A DNA stretch of 24,824 nt from CAZEVY01 sp964515555 (GCA_964515555.1 CAZEVY010000081.1:1-24824), one strand, 5' to 3'; shown: positions 1 to 7,183, numbered from the stretch's first letter. A program made the numbers and translations. The notes: generated by a model not told the origin, from the sequence alone.

Positions 1-80
1 ACCACCGGCGAGCTCTTGTCGAGCGAGCCGACGTTGCGCGGGTTGTTGTAATGATCGAGAACCTTGTCGGAGTATGCCAT
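1..80 (-). CDS. iscU: IscU Fe-S cluster scaffold, N-terminal fragment
   Basis: Only the first 26 codons are inside the window; the gene continues past base 1. The start ATG (bases 80-78) is followed by the IscU signature MAYSDKVLDHYNNPRNVGSL, which in this family leads to the first cluster-binding cysteine (beyond the edge here). IscU is the cytosolic scaffold on which IscS-derived sulfur and iron are built into [2Fe-2S] clusters. A good ribosome site (AAGGGG) lies about 8 bases upstream, and only 12 bases separate it from the iscS stop. It is therefore the third gene of an iscR-iscS-iscU operon. The short fragment is distinctive enough that I am confident in the family. Confidence 0.93.
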   Translation of the reverse strand, partial: MAYSDKVLDHYNNPRNVGSLDKSSPV

Positions 81-92
81 CTTCGTTTCCCC

Positions 93-1174
93 TTAATGAG
101 CCGTCCATTGAACCTTGGACAGGTCGATTCCTTCCTTCACCATCTCGTAGAGCGGCGACAGTTCGCGCAGTTTCCGCACCACCTGGATCACGCGGTCGGC
201 CACGTAGTCCACTTCCTCTTCGGTGTTGAAGCNNNNNNNNNNTCGCCTTCCACGTAGGCGAAGCTGATGTTCAGGTTGTGCGGCAGACGATGTTCCATCG
301 TGCCGTTGATGTAGACCTCGTCGAGCTCGCGCGTCAGCTTGTCCTTGAGCTTGTCGCGCAGATAGCGCAGCTTGCGCGACTCCTCGGCCATGTCGCGCCC
401 GGCGATGGCGCAGGCCTCGCCCATGCCCACGATGCCCGGCACGTTCAGGGTGCCCGACCGCATGCCGCGCTCGTGGCCGCCGCCGTCCATCTGCGCCGTG
501 ATCTGCACGCGCGGGCCCTTGCGCCGCACGTAGAGCGCGCCCACGCCCTTGGGTCCGTACATCTTGTGCGCCGACATCGACATCAGGTCGATGTTGTCGT
601 CGACGACGTTCACCGGCACCTTGCCCACCGCCTGGGTGGCGTCGGTGTGCAGCAGCACCTTGCGCTGCTTGCAGATGGCGCCGATCTCGCGGATGGGCTG
701 AAGCACGCCGATCTCGTTGTTGGCGTACATCAGGCTCACCAGGATGGTCTTGTCGGTGATCGACTCGCGCAGCATGTCGAGGTCGACGAGGCCGTTGGCC
801 TGCACCGGAAGATAAGTAATGCGGCAGCCGTGCTTTTCGAGCTTCTTGGTGGTGTCGAGAATCGCCTTGTGCTCGGTGGCCGCCGTGATGATGTGGTTGC
901 CGCGCTCGGCGTACATCTCGGCCACGCCCTTCAGCGCCAGGTTGTTCGATTCCGTCGCTCCACTGGTGAAGACGATCTCCTTGGGATTGGCCCCCACCAG
1001 GTCGGCGATCTGCTTGCGCGCTTTTTCGACGGCCTCCTCGGCGGTCCATCCGAAGGCGTGGTTGCGGCTGGCGGCGTTGCCGAAGGCGCCGGTGAAGTAC
1101 GGCATCATGGCGTCGAGCACGCGCGGATCCACCGGCGTGGTGGCGTGATTGTCGAGATAAATCGGCGTCTTCAT
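93..1174 (-). CDS. iscS: Cysteine desulfurase IscS, interrupted by an assembly gap
   Basis: Class V PLP enzyme that takes sulfur from cysteine and passes it to IscU. The start ATG at 1174 gives MKTPIYLDNHATTPVDPRVL, with the family's N-terminal HATTP motif. The PLP lysine is K204 in SAHKMYGPKG. The C-terminal end (TEEEVDYVADRVIQVVRKLRELSP... then VQWTAH) is present but in another frame, because a 10-N gap (233-242) breaks the gene. Compared with E. coli IscS (404 residues), about 49 residues are missing, including the loop with the catalytic cysteine (SSGSACTSA in E. coli). This is an assembly defect, not evidence of a pseudogene. The iscR stop is 7 bases upstream, and an AAGGGA ribosome site precedes the ATG. 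Confidence 0.95.
233..242. other. Assembly gap of 10 N (placeholder length)
   Basis: Ten Ns lie inside iscS. The two flanking halves are in different frames and homology says about 49 codons are absent, so the true gap must be longer than ten bases. To restore one frame its length must leave remainder 2 when divided by 3; roughly 146-152 bases would give a normal 404-residue IscS. Confidence 0.97.
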
Positions 1175-1181
1175 GGTTCCC

Positions 1182-1643
1182 TTAAACGGAAGGCCGCGCG
1201 CCCAGCCATTGGTTGACTTCGGCGAGCGGCACATCCGGCGTCTTGTCCTCCGACATGTCCAATAGTGAGATGTTGCCCAGCAGGTTCAGGATGCCTTCGT
1301 GGACCTTCTTGAGCGGCGCGCGCACGTTGCAACGCTCGGACTGGTCGCAGCGGCCGTGCTCGGTGAAACACGCCGTCAGCAGCACCGGCCCGTCGATGGT
1401 CTGGATCACCTCGAGTGCGCTGATCCGGCTGGGGTGGCGCGCCAGCCGGTAGCCGCCGTAGACGCCCTGTTCCGATGCCAGCAGTCCGCTGCGCGTGAGC
1501 TTCTGAAGGACCTTGGCGAGCAGCGGCAGCGGGATGCCGTAGGTCTCGGCGATCTCCTTGGCGGTCGACGAGGCCTTCTCGGCCGCAGCCAGGTGGCGCA
1601 GCGCGATCAACCCGTAGTCGGCCCGCTTGGTCAGCTTCAACAT
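1182..1643 (-). CDS. iscR: Rrf2-family Fe-S regulator, IscR-like
   Basis: A 153-residue Rrf2 family regulator, the usual length. The start chosen (ATG at 1643) gives MLKLTKRADYGLIALRHLAA, the typical first helix. The winged-helix part (residues 1-65) contains LLAKVLQKLTRSGLL and the wing EQGVYGGYRLAR. Three cysteines in ACFTEHGRCDQSERC (spacing 6 and 5) match the [2Fe-2S]-ligand segment of IscR-type members. IscR senses cluster status and represses its own isc operon; here it is the first gene, directly upstream of iscS and iscU, which supports that role. An upstream in-frame start at 1664 would add seven residues unlike the family, so I rejected it. A near-palindrome over the -10 box may be its own operator. 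Confidence 0.93.
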   Translation of the reverse strand: MLKLTKRADYGLIALRHLAAAEKASSTAKEIAETYGIPLPLLAKVLQKLTRSGLLASEQGVYGGYRLARHPSRISALEVIQTIDGPVLLTACFTEHGRCDQSERCNVRAPLKKVHEGILNLLGNISLLDMSEDKTPDVPLAEVNQWLGARPSV

Positions 1644-1657
1644 CGTTCGGCTATCCA

Positions 1658-1672
1658 GGACCATTATAGTCC
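1658..1672 (-). promoter_or_regulatory. Candidate iscR promoter -10 box inside a near-palindrome
   Basis: On the minus strand a consensus TATAAT (bases 1668-1663) lies 19 bases before the iscR ATG. It is centred in GGACTATAATGGTCC, whose 5-base outer arms GGAC/GTCC pair and whose inner bases partly pair. No convincing -35 box is visible. A dyad straddling the -10 is what an autorepressing Rrf2 regulator would use, but this is inferred from position only. Confidence 0.5.
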
Positions 1673-1777
1673 CACTTGTGAGGATAACGCCAGTGGTGAG
1701 GCTTCGTCAAGAGCGCGAGTGGCTTCTTTTCAGTGGCTTGGATTCCAGACCGTTTTGGTCCTGCTCCGGAGGCCGGC

Positions 1778-1813
1778 TTGCGAAATGAAAGTCCGGAGGA
1801 GTATGATCATACT
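1778..1813 (+). promoter_or_regulatory. Toxin-antitoxin promoter with 14-bp palindromic operator candidate
   Basis: TTGCGA (1778-1783) and TATGAT (1802-1807) are spaced by 18 bases, a reasonable sigma-70 pair. The -10 lies inside AGTATGATCATACT (1800-1813), a perfect 14-bp palindrome. The antitoxin ATG at 1820 is only 12 bases past the -10, so the transcript leader would be about six bases. Antitoxins with ribbon-helix-helix domains normally repress their own promoter through such palindromes; assigning the palindrome to this antitoxin is an inference from location. Confidence 0.6.
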
Positions 1814-1819
1814 AAGGAT

Positions 1820-2134
1820 ATGAGGCCGCAAGACCTTGATCGTGTGACGGTTACGCTGCCCAGCGATCTGGTTCGTGAGATCGATCGGCGGGAGAAGAAC
1901 CGCAGCCGATTCGTAGCCGACGCCATCCGCCGCGAGATCGATCGCCGCCGCCGCGCCGAACTCCGCCGTTCCTTGCAGAATCCACATCCGGAGGGCGCGG
2001 AACTTGCCGACATGGGCCTCGATGATTGGTCGCGCGGCCTGCCCGACGAGGATGTCTCGGCCCTGGTGGACCACAGCGCCGGCACCCCCGTTCGATGGCT
2101 GCCTGGCGAGGGGTGGGTGAAGGCGCCGAAGTGA
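1820..2134 (+). CDS. Ribbon-helix-helix antitoxin (partner of MazF-type toxin)
   Basis: 104 residues. Residues 6-45 (RVTVTLPSDLVREIDRREK, then SRFVADAIRREIDRR) have the ribbon-helix-helix pattern: a beta strand with alternating residues, then two helices with a basic turn. This part should dimerise and bind DNA. The C-terminal half is acidic and tryptophan-rich (LDDWSRGLPDED, RWLPGEGWV) and is the likely toxin-wrapping tail, by analogy with other MazF-partner antitoxins. The start at 1820 is chosen because the conserved strand begins just after it and because the -10 box lies upstream at 1802; an upstream start at 1733 would add 29 unrelated residues across the promoter. The stop TGA overlaps the toxin start, so the pair is translationally coupled. 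Confidence 0.82.
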   Translation: MRPQDLDRVTVTLPSDLVREIDRREKNRSRFVADAIRREIDRRRRAELRRSLQNPHPEGAELADMGLDDWSRGLPDEDVSALVDHSAGTPVRWLPGEGWVKAPK

Positions 2135-2487
2135 GAGTCGGCCGTGGGTCTGTTGTCGTGGTGGAATTGAACCCCACGGTCGGCCATGAGCAGCGGGGCT
2201 TGAGACCCTGCATCGTGGTCAGCGATCCCGACGTAGTGGCCGACCAGCGGTTTCCGATGCTCTGTGTGGTACCTGTTACCGGGACACCCGGGGAGGGCAT
2301 CCTGTATCCGCCGCTGGCGCCCGGGCGCAGCGGACTCACGAAGCGGTCGTTCGCCCTGGTCGACCATCTTCGCCCGGTCGACAAGCGGCGCGTGCGGCGC
2401 CTCTTCGGAACGGTTGGCCGCGAGGAAATGCGCGCGATCGACGAGGGCCTCGCGACGTTTCTCGGACTGGCCGACCGCGCGCCCTGA
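2131..2487 (+). CDS. mazF: MazF/PemK-family endoribonuclease toxin
   Basis: 118 residues, normal for the MazF/PemK fold. The N-terminus GRGSVVVVELNPTVGHEQRG followed by RPCIVVSDP matches the hallmark beta-barrel segment of this family (R-G-x-V-h-h-h-x-L-x-P, then G-x-E-x-x-x-x-R-P). These toxins cut single-stranded RNA at short motifs and are held inactive by the cognate antitoxin. Start: GTG at 2131, which overlaps the antitoxin stop (AAGTGA) and has an AAGG ribosome site about 9 bases upstream. An in-frame ATG at 2095 is possible but would add 12 residues not typical of the family. The gene ends 8 bases from the stop of the convergent dehydratase gene. Confidence 0.86.
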   Translation: MRVGRGSVVVVELNPTVGHEQRGLRPCIVVSDPDVVADQRFPMLCVVPVTGTPGEGILYPPLAPGRSGLTKRSFALVDHLRPVDKRRVRRLFGTVGREEMRAIDEGLATFLGLADRAP

Positions 2488-2495
2488 TCACCGTT

Positions 2496-4454
2496 TCACT
2501 GAATGCCGCCGCCCAGCGCCCGCTTCCCCGCCTCGATCACCCGCAGAATCGACTCCACATCGTAGACCGACCCGCCCCACGGCCCCCCGCTGATCTCCTG
2601 GAGCGCCGCCCACAGACGCGTGTCGGCGGGAAGCTCCGCGTCGGCCGCGAGGTCGTCGCGCAAGGGCCGCGCGGCGAGCGACTCGACGGTCTCGCCGGCG
2701 AGATTCACGGTTCCCTCCAGCCGATTACGGTCGATCGCGATTTCGATGATCTCCCCGTCGCGCACCTTGCCGATCGGCCCGCCGGCGAGCGCTTCCGGCG
2801 ACACGTGCCCGATGCAGGCGCCGGTCGAGACGCCGCTGAAGCGCGCGTCGGTCAACAGCGCGACGTGTTTGCCGAACGAGAGATGCTTCAGCGCGGCGGT
2901 GATCTGGTAGGTCTCCTCCATGCCCGCGCCCATCGGGCCGCGGCAGATAAGCACAACGATGTCGCCCGCGCGAATCCGGTCCTCGCCCGTGCTCTTGATC
3001 GCCGCGATGGCAGCGCGCTCGGTGAGGAACACCCGCGCCGGCCCGCGCTTGCGGTACACGCCGTCGGCGTCGATCACCGAAGGATCGATCGACGTGCTCT
3101 TGACCACCGAGCCTTCGGGACTGAGATTCCCCGTCGGGAAGCAGACGGTCGAGGTCAGCCCGCGCGCCTTCGCGCTGTCAGGCGAGAGGATCACATCGTC
3201 AGGGTCGACGCCGTCGCGCGACCGCAGCAGCGCGCGCAGTTTCGCGCGGCGCTCGGAACCCTCCCACCAGTCGAGCGCCTCGCCCAGCGTCGCGCCGCTC
3301 ACCGACCGCGCGCCGAGCTCCAGCAGCCCCGCGCGCCGCAGGTGCAGCATCACTTCCGGCACGCCGCCGGCGAGGAACACCTGCACCGTTGGATGATTGC
3401 GCGGACCGTTCGGCAGCGCGTCGACCAGGCGCGGAACCTGCCGGTTGACGCGCGCCCAGTCGTCCACTGTGGGACGGCGCAGTCCCGCAGCGTGCGCGAT
3501 CGCCGCCATGTGCAGGATCAGGTTGGTCGAACCGCCGAACGCCGCGTGCGCGACCATCGCATTCCGCAGCGCGGCATCCGAAAGAATGTCGCGCGTGGCG
3601 GCGCCGGCGGACGCCATCGCCAGCACCGCGCGCGCCGACCGCTTCGCCATGTCGAGCCAGACCGGGTGGCCCGAGGGCGCGAGCGCCGCGTGCGGCAGGG
3701 CCATTCCCAGCGCCTCGCCGACCACCTGCGACGTCGCCGCGGTGCCGAGGAACTGGCATCCGCCGCCCGGCGACCCGCACATCCGGCAGCCGGCTTCGGC
3801 CGCGTGCTCGAGCGTGATTTCGCCGTGCGCGAAGCGCGCCCCCAGCGACTGCGCGCGCGCCGCGTCCTCGCCGTCTTCGGGGAGCAGCGTGACGCCGCCC
3901 GGCACGAGCACGCACGGGAGGTCGCGCATCGAAGCGAGTGCCATCATCATCGCGGGCAGTCCCTTGTCGCAGGTGGCGACTCCGACCACGCCGCGCCGCG
4001 TCGGCAGAGACCGGATCAGGCGGCGCAGCACCGTGGCGGCGTCGTTGCGGTACGGCAGGCTGTCGTACATGCCGGGCGTGCCCTGCGTGCGTCCGTCGCA
4101 GGGGTCGGTGCAGGCGCCGGCGAAGGGCACCGCGCCGAGCGATTTCAACTCGCGCGCGGCCGCTTCGACCAGAAGTCCGACCTCGTAGTGTCCGGTGTGA
4201 TAGCCGAGCGCGACCGGCGTTCCATCGGGCGCGCGCATGCCACCGTGCGTGCTGAGAATGAGGACTTCGGGGCCGCCGAGCTTCGATGGATCCCAGCCCA
4301 TGCCGGCGTTCTGGCCCCAGCCGAACAAGTCGCCTGAGGGCCGCTCGATCAGCATTTCGGGCGTGATGGGAAGCAGGCCGCGCGGGCCGGGAGCGTGCGT
4401 GCGGATGTCGTAGAGCGACTGGTCACCCGAGTCGAGAATGTTTTCGGGAGTCAT
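2496..4454 (-). CDS. yjhG: YjhG/YagF-type D-xylonate dehydratase (IlvD/Edd superfamily)
   Basis: 652 residues, against about 655 for E. coli YjhG. Nearly the whole chain matches that family by eye: RTHAPGPRGLLPITPEMLI, RPSGDLFGWGQNAGMGW, DPCDGRTQGTPGMYDSLPYR, GVATCDKGLPAMMMALA, GGGCQFLGTAATSQVVGEAL, AAFGGSTNLILHMAAIAHAAG, LTDARFSGVSTGACIGHVSP. The cysteines in DPCDG, ATCDKG and the GCRMCGSPGGGC stretch are where the superfamily's Fe-S cluster ligands fall. Activity in the family is dehydration of sugar acids such as D-xylonate to the 2-keto-3-deoxy acid; the exact substrate here is not shown. Start: ATG at 4454 with a GAAGGAAG ribosome site. No other pentose-catabolism gene is adjacent, so it may be a single-gene unit controlled by the palindromes upstream. 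Confidence 0.93.
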   Translation of the reverse strand: MTPENILDSGDQSLYDIRTHAPGPRGLLPITPEMLIERPSGDLFGWGQNAGMGWDPSKLGGPEVLILSTHGGMRAPDGTPVALGYHTGHYEVGLLVEAAARELKSLGAVPFAGACTDPCDGRTQGTPGMYDSLPYRNDAATVLRRLIRSLPTRRGVVGVATCDKGLPAMMMALASMRDLPCVLVPGGVTLLPEDGEDAARAQSLGARFAHGEITLEHAAEAGCRMCGSPGGGCQFLGTAATSQVVGEALGMALPHAALAPSGHPVWLDMAKRSARAVLAMASAGAATRDILSDAALRNAMVAHAAFGGSTNLILHMAAIAHAAGLRRPTVDDWARVNRQVPRLVDALPNGPRNHPTVQVFLAGGVPEVMLHLRRAGLLELGARSVSGATLGEALDWWEGSERRAKLRALLRSRDGVDPDDVILSPDSAKARGLTSTVCFPTGNLSPEGSVVKSTSIDPSVIDADGVYRKRGPARVFLTERAAIAAIKSTGEDRIRAGDIVVLICRGPMGAGMEETYQITAALKHLSFGKHVALLTDARFSGVSTGACIGHVSPEALAGGPIGKVRDGEIIEIAIDRNRLEGTVNLAGETVESLAARPLRDDLAADAELPADTRLWAALQEISGGPWGGSVYDVESILRVIEAGKRALGGGIQ

Positions 4455-4512
4455 GAGTGGCTTCCTTCGGCTGGCGGGAATCCGATGCGGCGCCGGGAGC
4501 GCACTGGCGGCG

Positions 4513-4559
4513 CCAGGTTGGGGACGACCTGGTTTGAGGTTGCAATCTGCAACCTCAAA
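4513..4559. repeat. Two adjacent palindromes upstream of yjhG (operator candidate)
   Basis: Within the 274-base region between yjhG (minus) and coaD (plus) lies a perfect inverted repeat at 4533-4559: 12-base arms TTTGAGGTTGCA / TGCAACCTCAAA around the 3-base centre ATC. Directly before it, 4513-4532 holds CCAGGT...ACCTGG with 6-base arms. The two share the half-site AGGTTG (or AGGTCG), giving four half-sites in alternating orientation. They sit 59-105 bases upstream of the yjhG start. There is no T-run, so this is not a good terminator. The rest of the intergenic region shows only the coaD promoter and a doubtful 69-codon minus frame. Confidence 0.6.
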
Positions 4560-4687
4560 GATCCGTCCCGCTGATCCCGGACCACGTAGATCCGCCGCTC
4601 GATCGGCGCGATCGCAAGACCCGCCGGACGCTTCTTCGCCACCAACGTCGATTCTCGCATCCGCGGCGCCGTCGCCGTGCACCGCTC

Positions 4688-4696
4688 TGATACAAT
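4688..4696 (+). promoter_or_regulatory. Extended -10 promoter candidate for coaD
   Basis: TGATACAAT fits the extended -10 form TGnTANAAT and ends 32 bases before the coaD GTG. No good -35 box is visible at the usual distance, which is acceptable for an extended -10 promoter. It would transcribe coaD and the closely following aminotransferase gene. Confidence 0.5.
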
Positions 4697-4728
4697 CGGG
4701 GTATTCCGGCAACAGAGGCGGCTCGAGG

Positions 4729-5211
4729 GTGATCGCGATCTATCCCGGTTCGTTCGACCCGCTCACCTGCGGTCATCTCGATCTGATCGAACGCTCCTCG
4801 CGGCTGGTGGACCGGCTGATCGTCGCCATTCTCCGCAACGAAAACAAGGAGCCTCTGTTCACGATCGAGGAGCGGGCGGAGATGCTGCGCGAGGCCGTCG
4901 GCGGCTACCCCCACGTCGAGGTCGATTCCTTCGACGGGTTACTGGTCGATTACGCCGCGCGCCGGGGTGCGACCGTTATCGTACGCGGCATCCGTGCCGT
5001 TTCGGACTATGAGTACGAATTGCAGATGGCGCTGATGAATCGACGATTGCGGCCGGATATCGAGACCATCTTCCTGATGGCCGCCGAAGCGTACTCGTTT
5101 GTCAGCGCGCGCATGGTGAAGGAAGTCATCGGCCTGGGCGGCAGCGCCGCCGGGCTGGTGCCGCCGGGCGTCGAGGCCCGGCTGAAGAAACGCTTTTTTG
5201 GAGAACGGTAA
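4729..5211 (+). CDS. coaD: Phosphopantetheine adenylyltransferase
   Basis: 160 residues, exactly the family size. It transfers AMP from ATP to 4'-phosphopantetheine, giving dephospho-CoA, the penultimate step of coenzyme A synthesis in the cytosol. The N-terminus reads IAIYPGSFDPLTCGHLDLIE, with the nucleotidyltransferase T-x-G-H motif at residues 13-16, and VIVRGIRAVSDYEYELQMA is the substrate-binding segment typical of CoaD. The second ATP motif is VSARMVKEV, a variant of the usual S-S-x-x-V-K. Start: GTG at 4729; upstream in-frame codons back to 4438 run through the promoter and are not CoaD-like. The following aminotransferase starts 4 bases after the stop, so the two are probably co-transcribed. 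Confidence 0.96.
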   Translation: MIAIYPGSFDPLTCGHLDLIERSSRLVDRLIVAILRNENKEPLFTIEERAEMLREAVGGYPHVEVDSFDGLLVDYAARRGATVIVRGIRAVSDYEYELQMALMNRRLRPDIETIFLMAAEAYSFVSARMVKEVIGLGGSAAGLVPPGVEARLKKRFFGER

Positions 5212-5215
5212 CAGA

Positions 5216-6412
5216 ATGGCAGTCCAGACAGCGCAGGAACTTGCGGAAAGAGTCGCGTCGATCAGCGTATCGAGCACCATGAAAGTGTCCTCGGAGGCCG
5301 ATCGGCTCCGGCGGCAGGGCGTCGACGTCGTCGACTTCGGCGCCGGCGAGCCGGATTTCCCGACGCCCGAGAACATCAAGCGGGCGGCCGTCAAGGCCAT
5401 CGAAGACAACTTCACCAAGTACACCGCCGCCGGCGGCACCATCGAGCTCCGCACGGCCATCTGCGACCGTCACACCGCCGATTTCGGCACCGCCTACACG
5501 CCCGCCGAGTGCATCGTCACGGTCGGCGGCAAACACATCATTTTCAGTCTGATGCAGGTGCTGGTCAACGCGGGCGACGAGGTCGTGATTCCCGTCCCCT
5601 ACTGGGTGACCTACAAGGATGTCGTCAACTACGCGGGCGGCAAGTGCGTGTTCGTCGACACCGACGAGCAGTCCGGCTTCACGCTCACCGCCGAAATGAT
5701 CGAGCGCGCCATGACGCCCAGGACGCGCATCATTCTGATCAACTCGCCCTCGAACCCCAGCGGCGCCGTGCTCGACCGGCGCGAGTTCGAGCGCATCTAC
5801 GAGTTGGCCGCCAGCCGCGGCGTCTGGTTGGTCACCGACGAGTGCTACTGCCACTTCCTCTATGACAGCGCTCCCTACTCGATCGCCGCGATGCCGGATG
5901 CGAAGAACACGGTGATCGTCGCCGGGTCGCTCTCGAAAACCTATGCCATGACGGGCTGGCGCATCGGCTTCGGACTCGCGCCCGCCGCCGTCATCGGCGC
6001 CATCAACAAGCTCCAGAGCCACTCGACCTCGAACCCGACCTCCATCGCGCAGCGCGCCGCCGTCGAGGCGCTGCGCGGGCCGCAGGAGTCGGTCGGAATC
6101 ATGCTGGCCGAGTACCGCCGCCGCCGCGACTTCGTGATCGCGCGACTGCGCCGGATTCCCGGCGTCTCGATCGTCGAGCCGCAGGGGGCCTTCTACGCGT
6201 ATCCGAACCTCGGCCCCGTGATCGGCCGCGACGGCATCGCCAACTCGATGCAGTTTTCCGAGAAACTGCTCGAGGAGTCGCACGTCGCCGTCGTCCCCGG
6301 CGAGGCCTTCGGCACCGACCGCCACGTGCGCATCTCCTACGCGACCTCGATGCACGAGCTCGAGCGCGGACTGGACCGCGTCGAAAAGTTCATCGCCGCG
6401 CGGCTGGGATGA
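5216..6412 (+). CDS. aspC: Aspartate aminotransferase, class I (subgroup Ib type)
   Basis: 398 residues. Fold-type I PLP aminotransferase: transfers the amino group between aspartate and 2-oxoglutarate in the cytosol. Visible motifs are DFGAGEPDFPTPENIK near the N-terminus, YTAAGG, PVPYWVTY, the cofactor-binding NSPSNPSG, and SLSKTYAMTGWRIGF with the PLP lysine at K241. ESHVAVVPGEAFG with HVRISYATS carries the carboxylate-binding arginine. These match the Thermus/Bacillus type (Ib) rather than E. coli AspC. Start: ATG at 5216, 4 bases after coaD, with GGAGA upstream inside the coaD end; a TTG at 5198 would only add six residues overlapping coaD. Some Ib members also accept prephenate, so specificity is not settled by sequence. 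Confidence 0.93.
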   Translation: MAVQTAQELAERVASISVSSTMKVSSEADRLRRQGVDVVDFGAGEPDFPTPENIKRAAVKAIEDNFTKYTAAGGTIELRTAICDRHTADFGTAYTPAECIVTVGGKHIIFSLMQVLVNAGDEVVIPVPYWVTYKDVVNYAGGKCVFVDTDEQSGFTLTAEMIERAMTPRTRIILINSPSNPSGAVLDRREFERIYELAASRGVWLVTDECYCHFLYDSAPYSIAAMPDAKNTVIVAGSLSKTYAMTGWRIGFGLAPAAVIGAINKLQSHSTSNPTSIAQRAAVEALRGPQESVGIMLAEYRRRRDFVIARLRRIPGVSIVEPQGAFYAYPNLGPVIGRDGIANSMQFSEKLLEESHVAVVPGEAFGTDRHVRISYATSMHELERGLDRVEKFIAARLG

Positions 6413-6438
6413 CCGCGGGCTTCGCGCGTCAATCGGAA

Positions 6439-6483
6439 CCGACCCGCGCCACACCGAACCGCGCTAAACCGAGCCGCGACCAG
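6439..6483. repeat. Three 15-base tandem repeats
   Basis: Between the aminotransferase and manA, three imperfect 15-base units follow without a gap: 6439-6453, 6454-6468 and 6469-6483, with consensus CCGANCCGCGCYAMA. The last unit runs into the AGAGGGAG ribosome site of manA. They may be replication slippage; a regulatory role is not shown. Confidence 0.6.
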
Positions 6484-6497
6484 AGGGAGCGGACCCC

Positions 6498-7145
6498 GTG
6501 ACCGCACAGCGCATCGAGCCGTCCCTGGTCGAACGCGCCTGGGGCAGCGAGACCTGGTATCCCGCCGGCGACCTGCTCATCAAGTACATCCGCACGCGCG
6601 AGAAGCTCTCCGTCCAGGTGCACCCCGGCGACGATTACGCGCGCGCCCATGAAAACTCCAGCGGCAAAACCGAGATGTGGTACATCGTCGCGGCCGAACC
6701 GGGCGCCGAGATCGCGCTGGGGTTCCGCGAGCGATTCACCGCCGCCCAGGTGCGCGCCGGCGCGCTCTCCGGCGGCATCGCCGGCATGCTGCGATGGTGG
6801 CCGGCGCGCCCCGGCGACGTCTTCTATACGCCGGCCGGCACGGTGCACGCCATCGGCGGCGGCATCGAACTGTGGGAGATTCAGCAGAACTCGGACGTCA
6901 CCTATCGCCTCTACGACTACGGCCGCAACCGCCCGCTGCATCTCGACCGGGCCCTCGAAGTCGCGCAGCTCGAGCCGCATCCGGGACCGGCGGCGCTGCC
7001 GGTCGCCTGTCCGTGGTTCACCGTGCGGCTCGGGGTGGGCCGGGTCCCCGCCGGTATCGCGGTCGCCCTGGAGACGGGCGTGGTGACGCAGGTGCCCGCC
7101 GGAGCGTCCCTGGAGGTCGCCGGCCGCTTTCTGCACGTCTCCTGA
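6498..7145 (+). CDS. manA: Mannose-6-phosphate isomerase, short type I form
   Basis: 215 residues, shorter than the 300-plus residue Bacillus enzyme and the 391-residue E. coli one; it is essentially the catalytic cupin. Type I phosphomannose isomerases interconvert fructose-6-phosphate and mannose-6-phosphate using zinc. The metal-site motifs are intact: SVQVHPGDDYAR (H42), SGKTEMWYI (E59), GDVFYTPAGTVHAIGGGIEL, and then EIQQNSDVTYRLYDYGR with the conserved Q-x-x-S-D-x-T-Y-R-x-Y-D-Y. Start: GTG at 6498, with AGAGGGAG about 9 bases before it. It follows the aminotransferase by 85 bases, so it may belong to the same transcript. The product would feed GDP-mannose and polysaccharide synthesis. 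Confidence 0.92.
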   Translation: MTAQRIEPSLVERAWGSETWYPAGDLLIKYIRTREKLSVQVHPGDDYARAHENSSGKTEMWYIVAAEPGAEIALGFRERFTAAQVRAGALSGGIAGMLRWWPARPGDVFYTPAGTVHAIGGGIELWEIQQNSDVTYRLYDYGRNRPLHLDRALEVAQLEPHPGPAALPVACPWFTVRLGVGRVPAGIAVALETGVVTQVPAGASLEVAGRFLHVS

Positions 7146-7157
7146 CCCGGCAGCCGC

Positions 7158-7163
7158 TATAAT
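7158..7163 (+). promoter_or_regulatory. Consensus -10 box upstream of the Uma2 gene
   Basis: A perfect TATAAT lies 20 bases before the TTG start of the next gene and just after the manA stop. The -35 region is poor. It suggests the Uma2 gene has its own promoter. Confidence 0.5.
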
Positions 7164-7183
7164 CGCAGCAGAGGCGTTGCCCC

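Noticed and set aside
278..1216. Long plus-strand frames opposite iscS and, likewise, opposite yjhG (2805-4337), the cytochrome gene (22624-24090) and others.
   Set aside because: They are antisense frames kept open by high GC in the third codon position; their translations are Arg/Ala/His-rich without any domain.
1730..1765. CAGACC-GTTTT-GGTCCTG as a terminator or attenuator before the antitoxin.
   Set aside because: The stem is short and mismatched and nothing upstream on that strand needs termination.
1803..1823. A six-codon frame (MIILRI, with rare codons ATA, CTA, AGG, ATA) whose stop overlaps the antitoxin ATG, like a leader peptide.
   Set aside because: The GGAGGA before it is only about 2 bases from its ATG, too close to work. 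The best promoter has its -10 on top of the ATG, so the frame would not be transcribed. The rare codons come from the AT-rich palindrome.
4451..4660. A 69-codon minus-strand frame whose stop overlaps the yjhG ATG (ATGA).
   Set aside because: No ribosome site, no recognisable domain, and the two palindromes lie inside it. The overlap is probably chance; kept in mind as a weak possibility.
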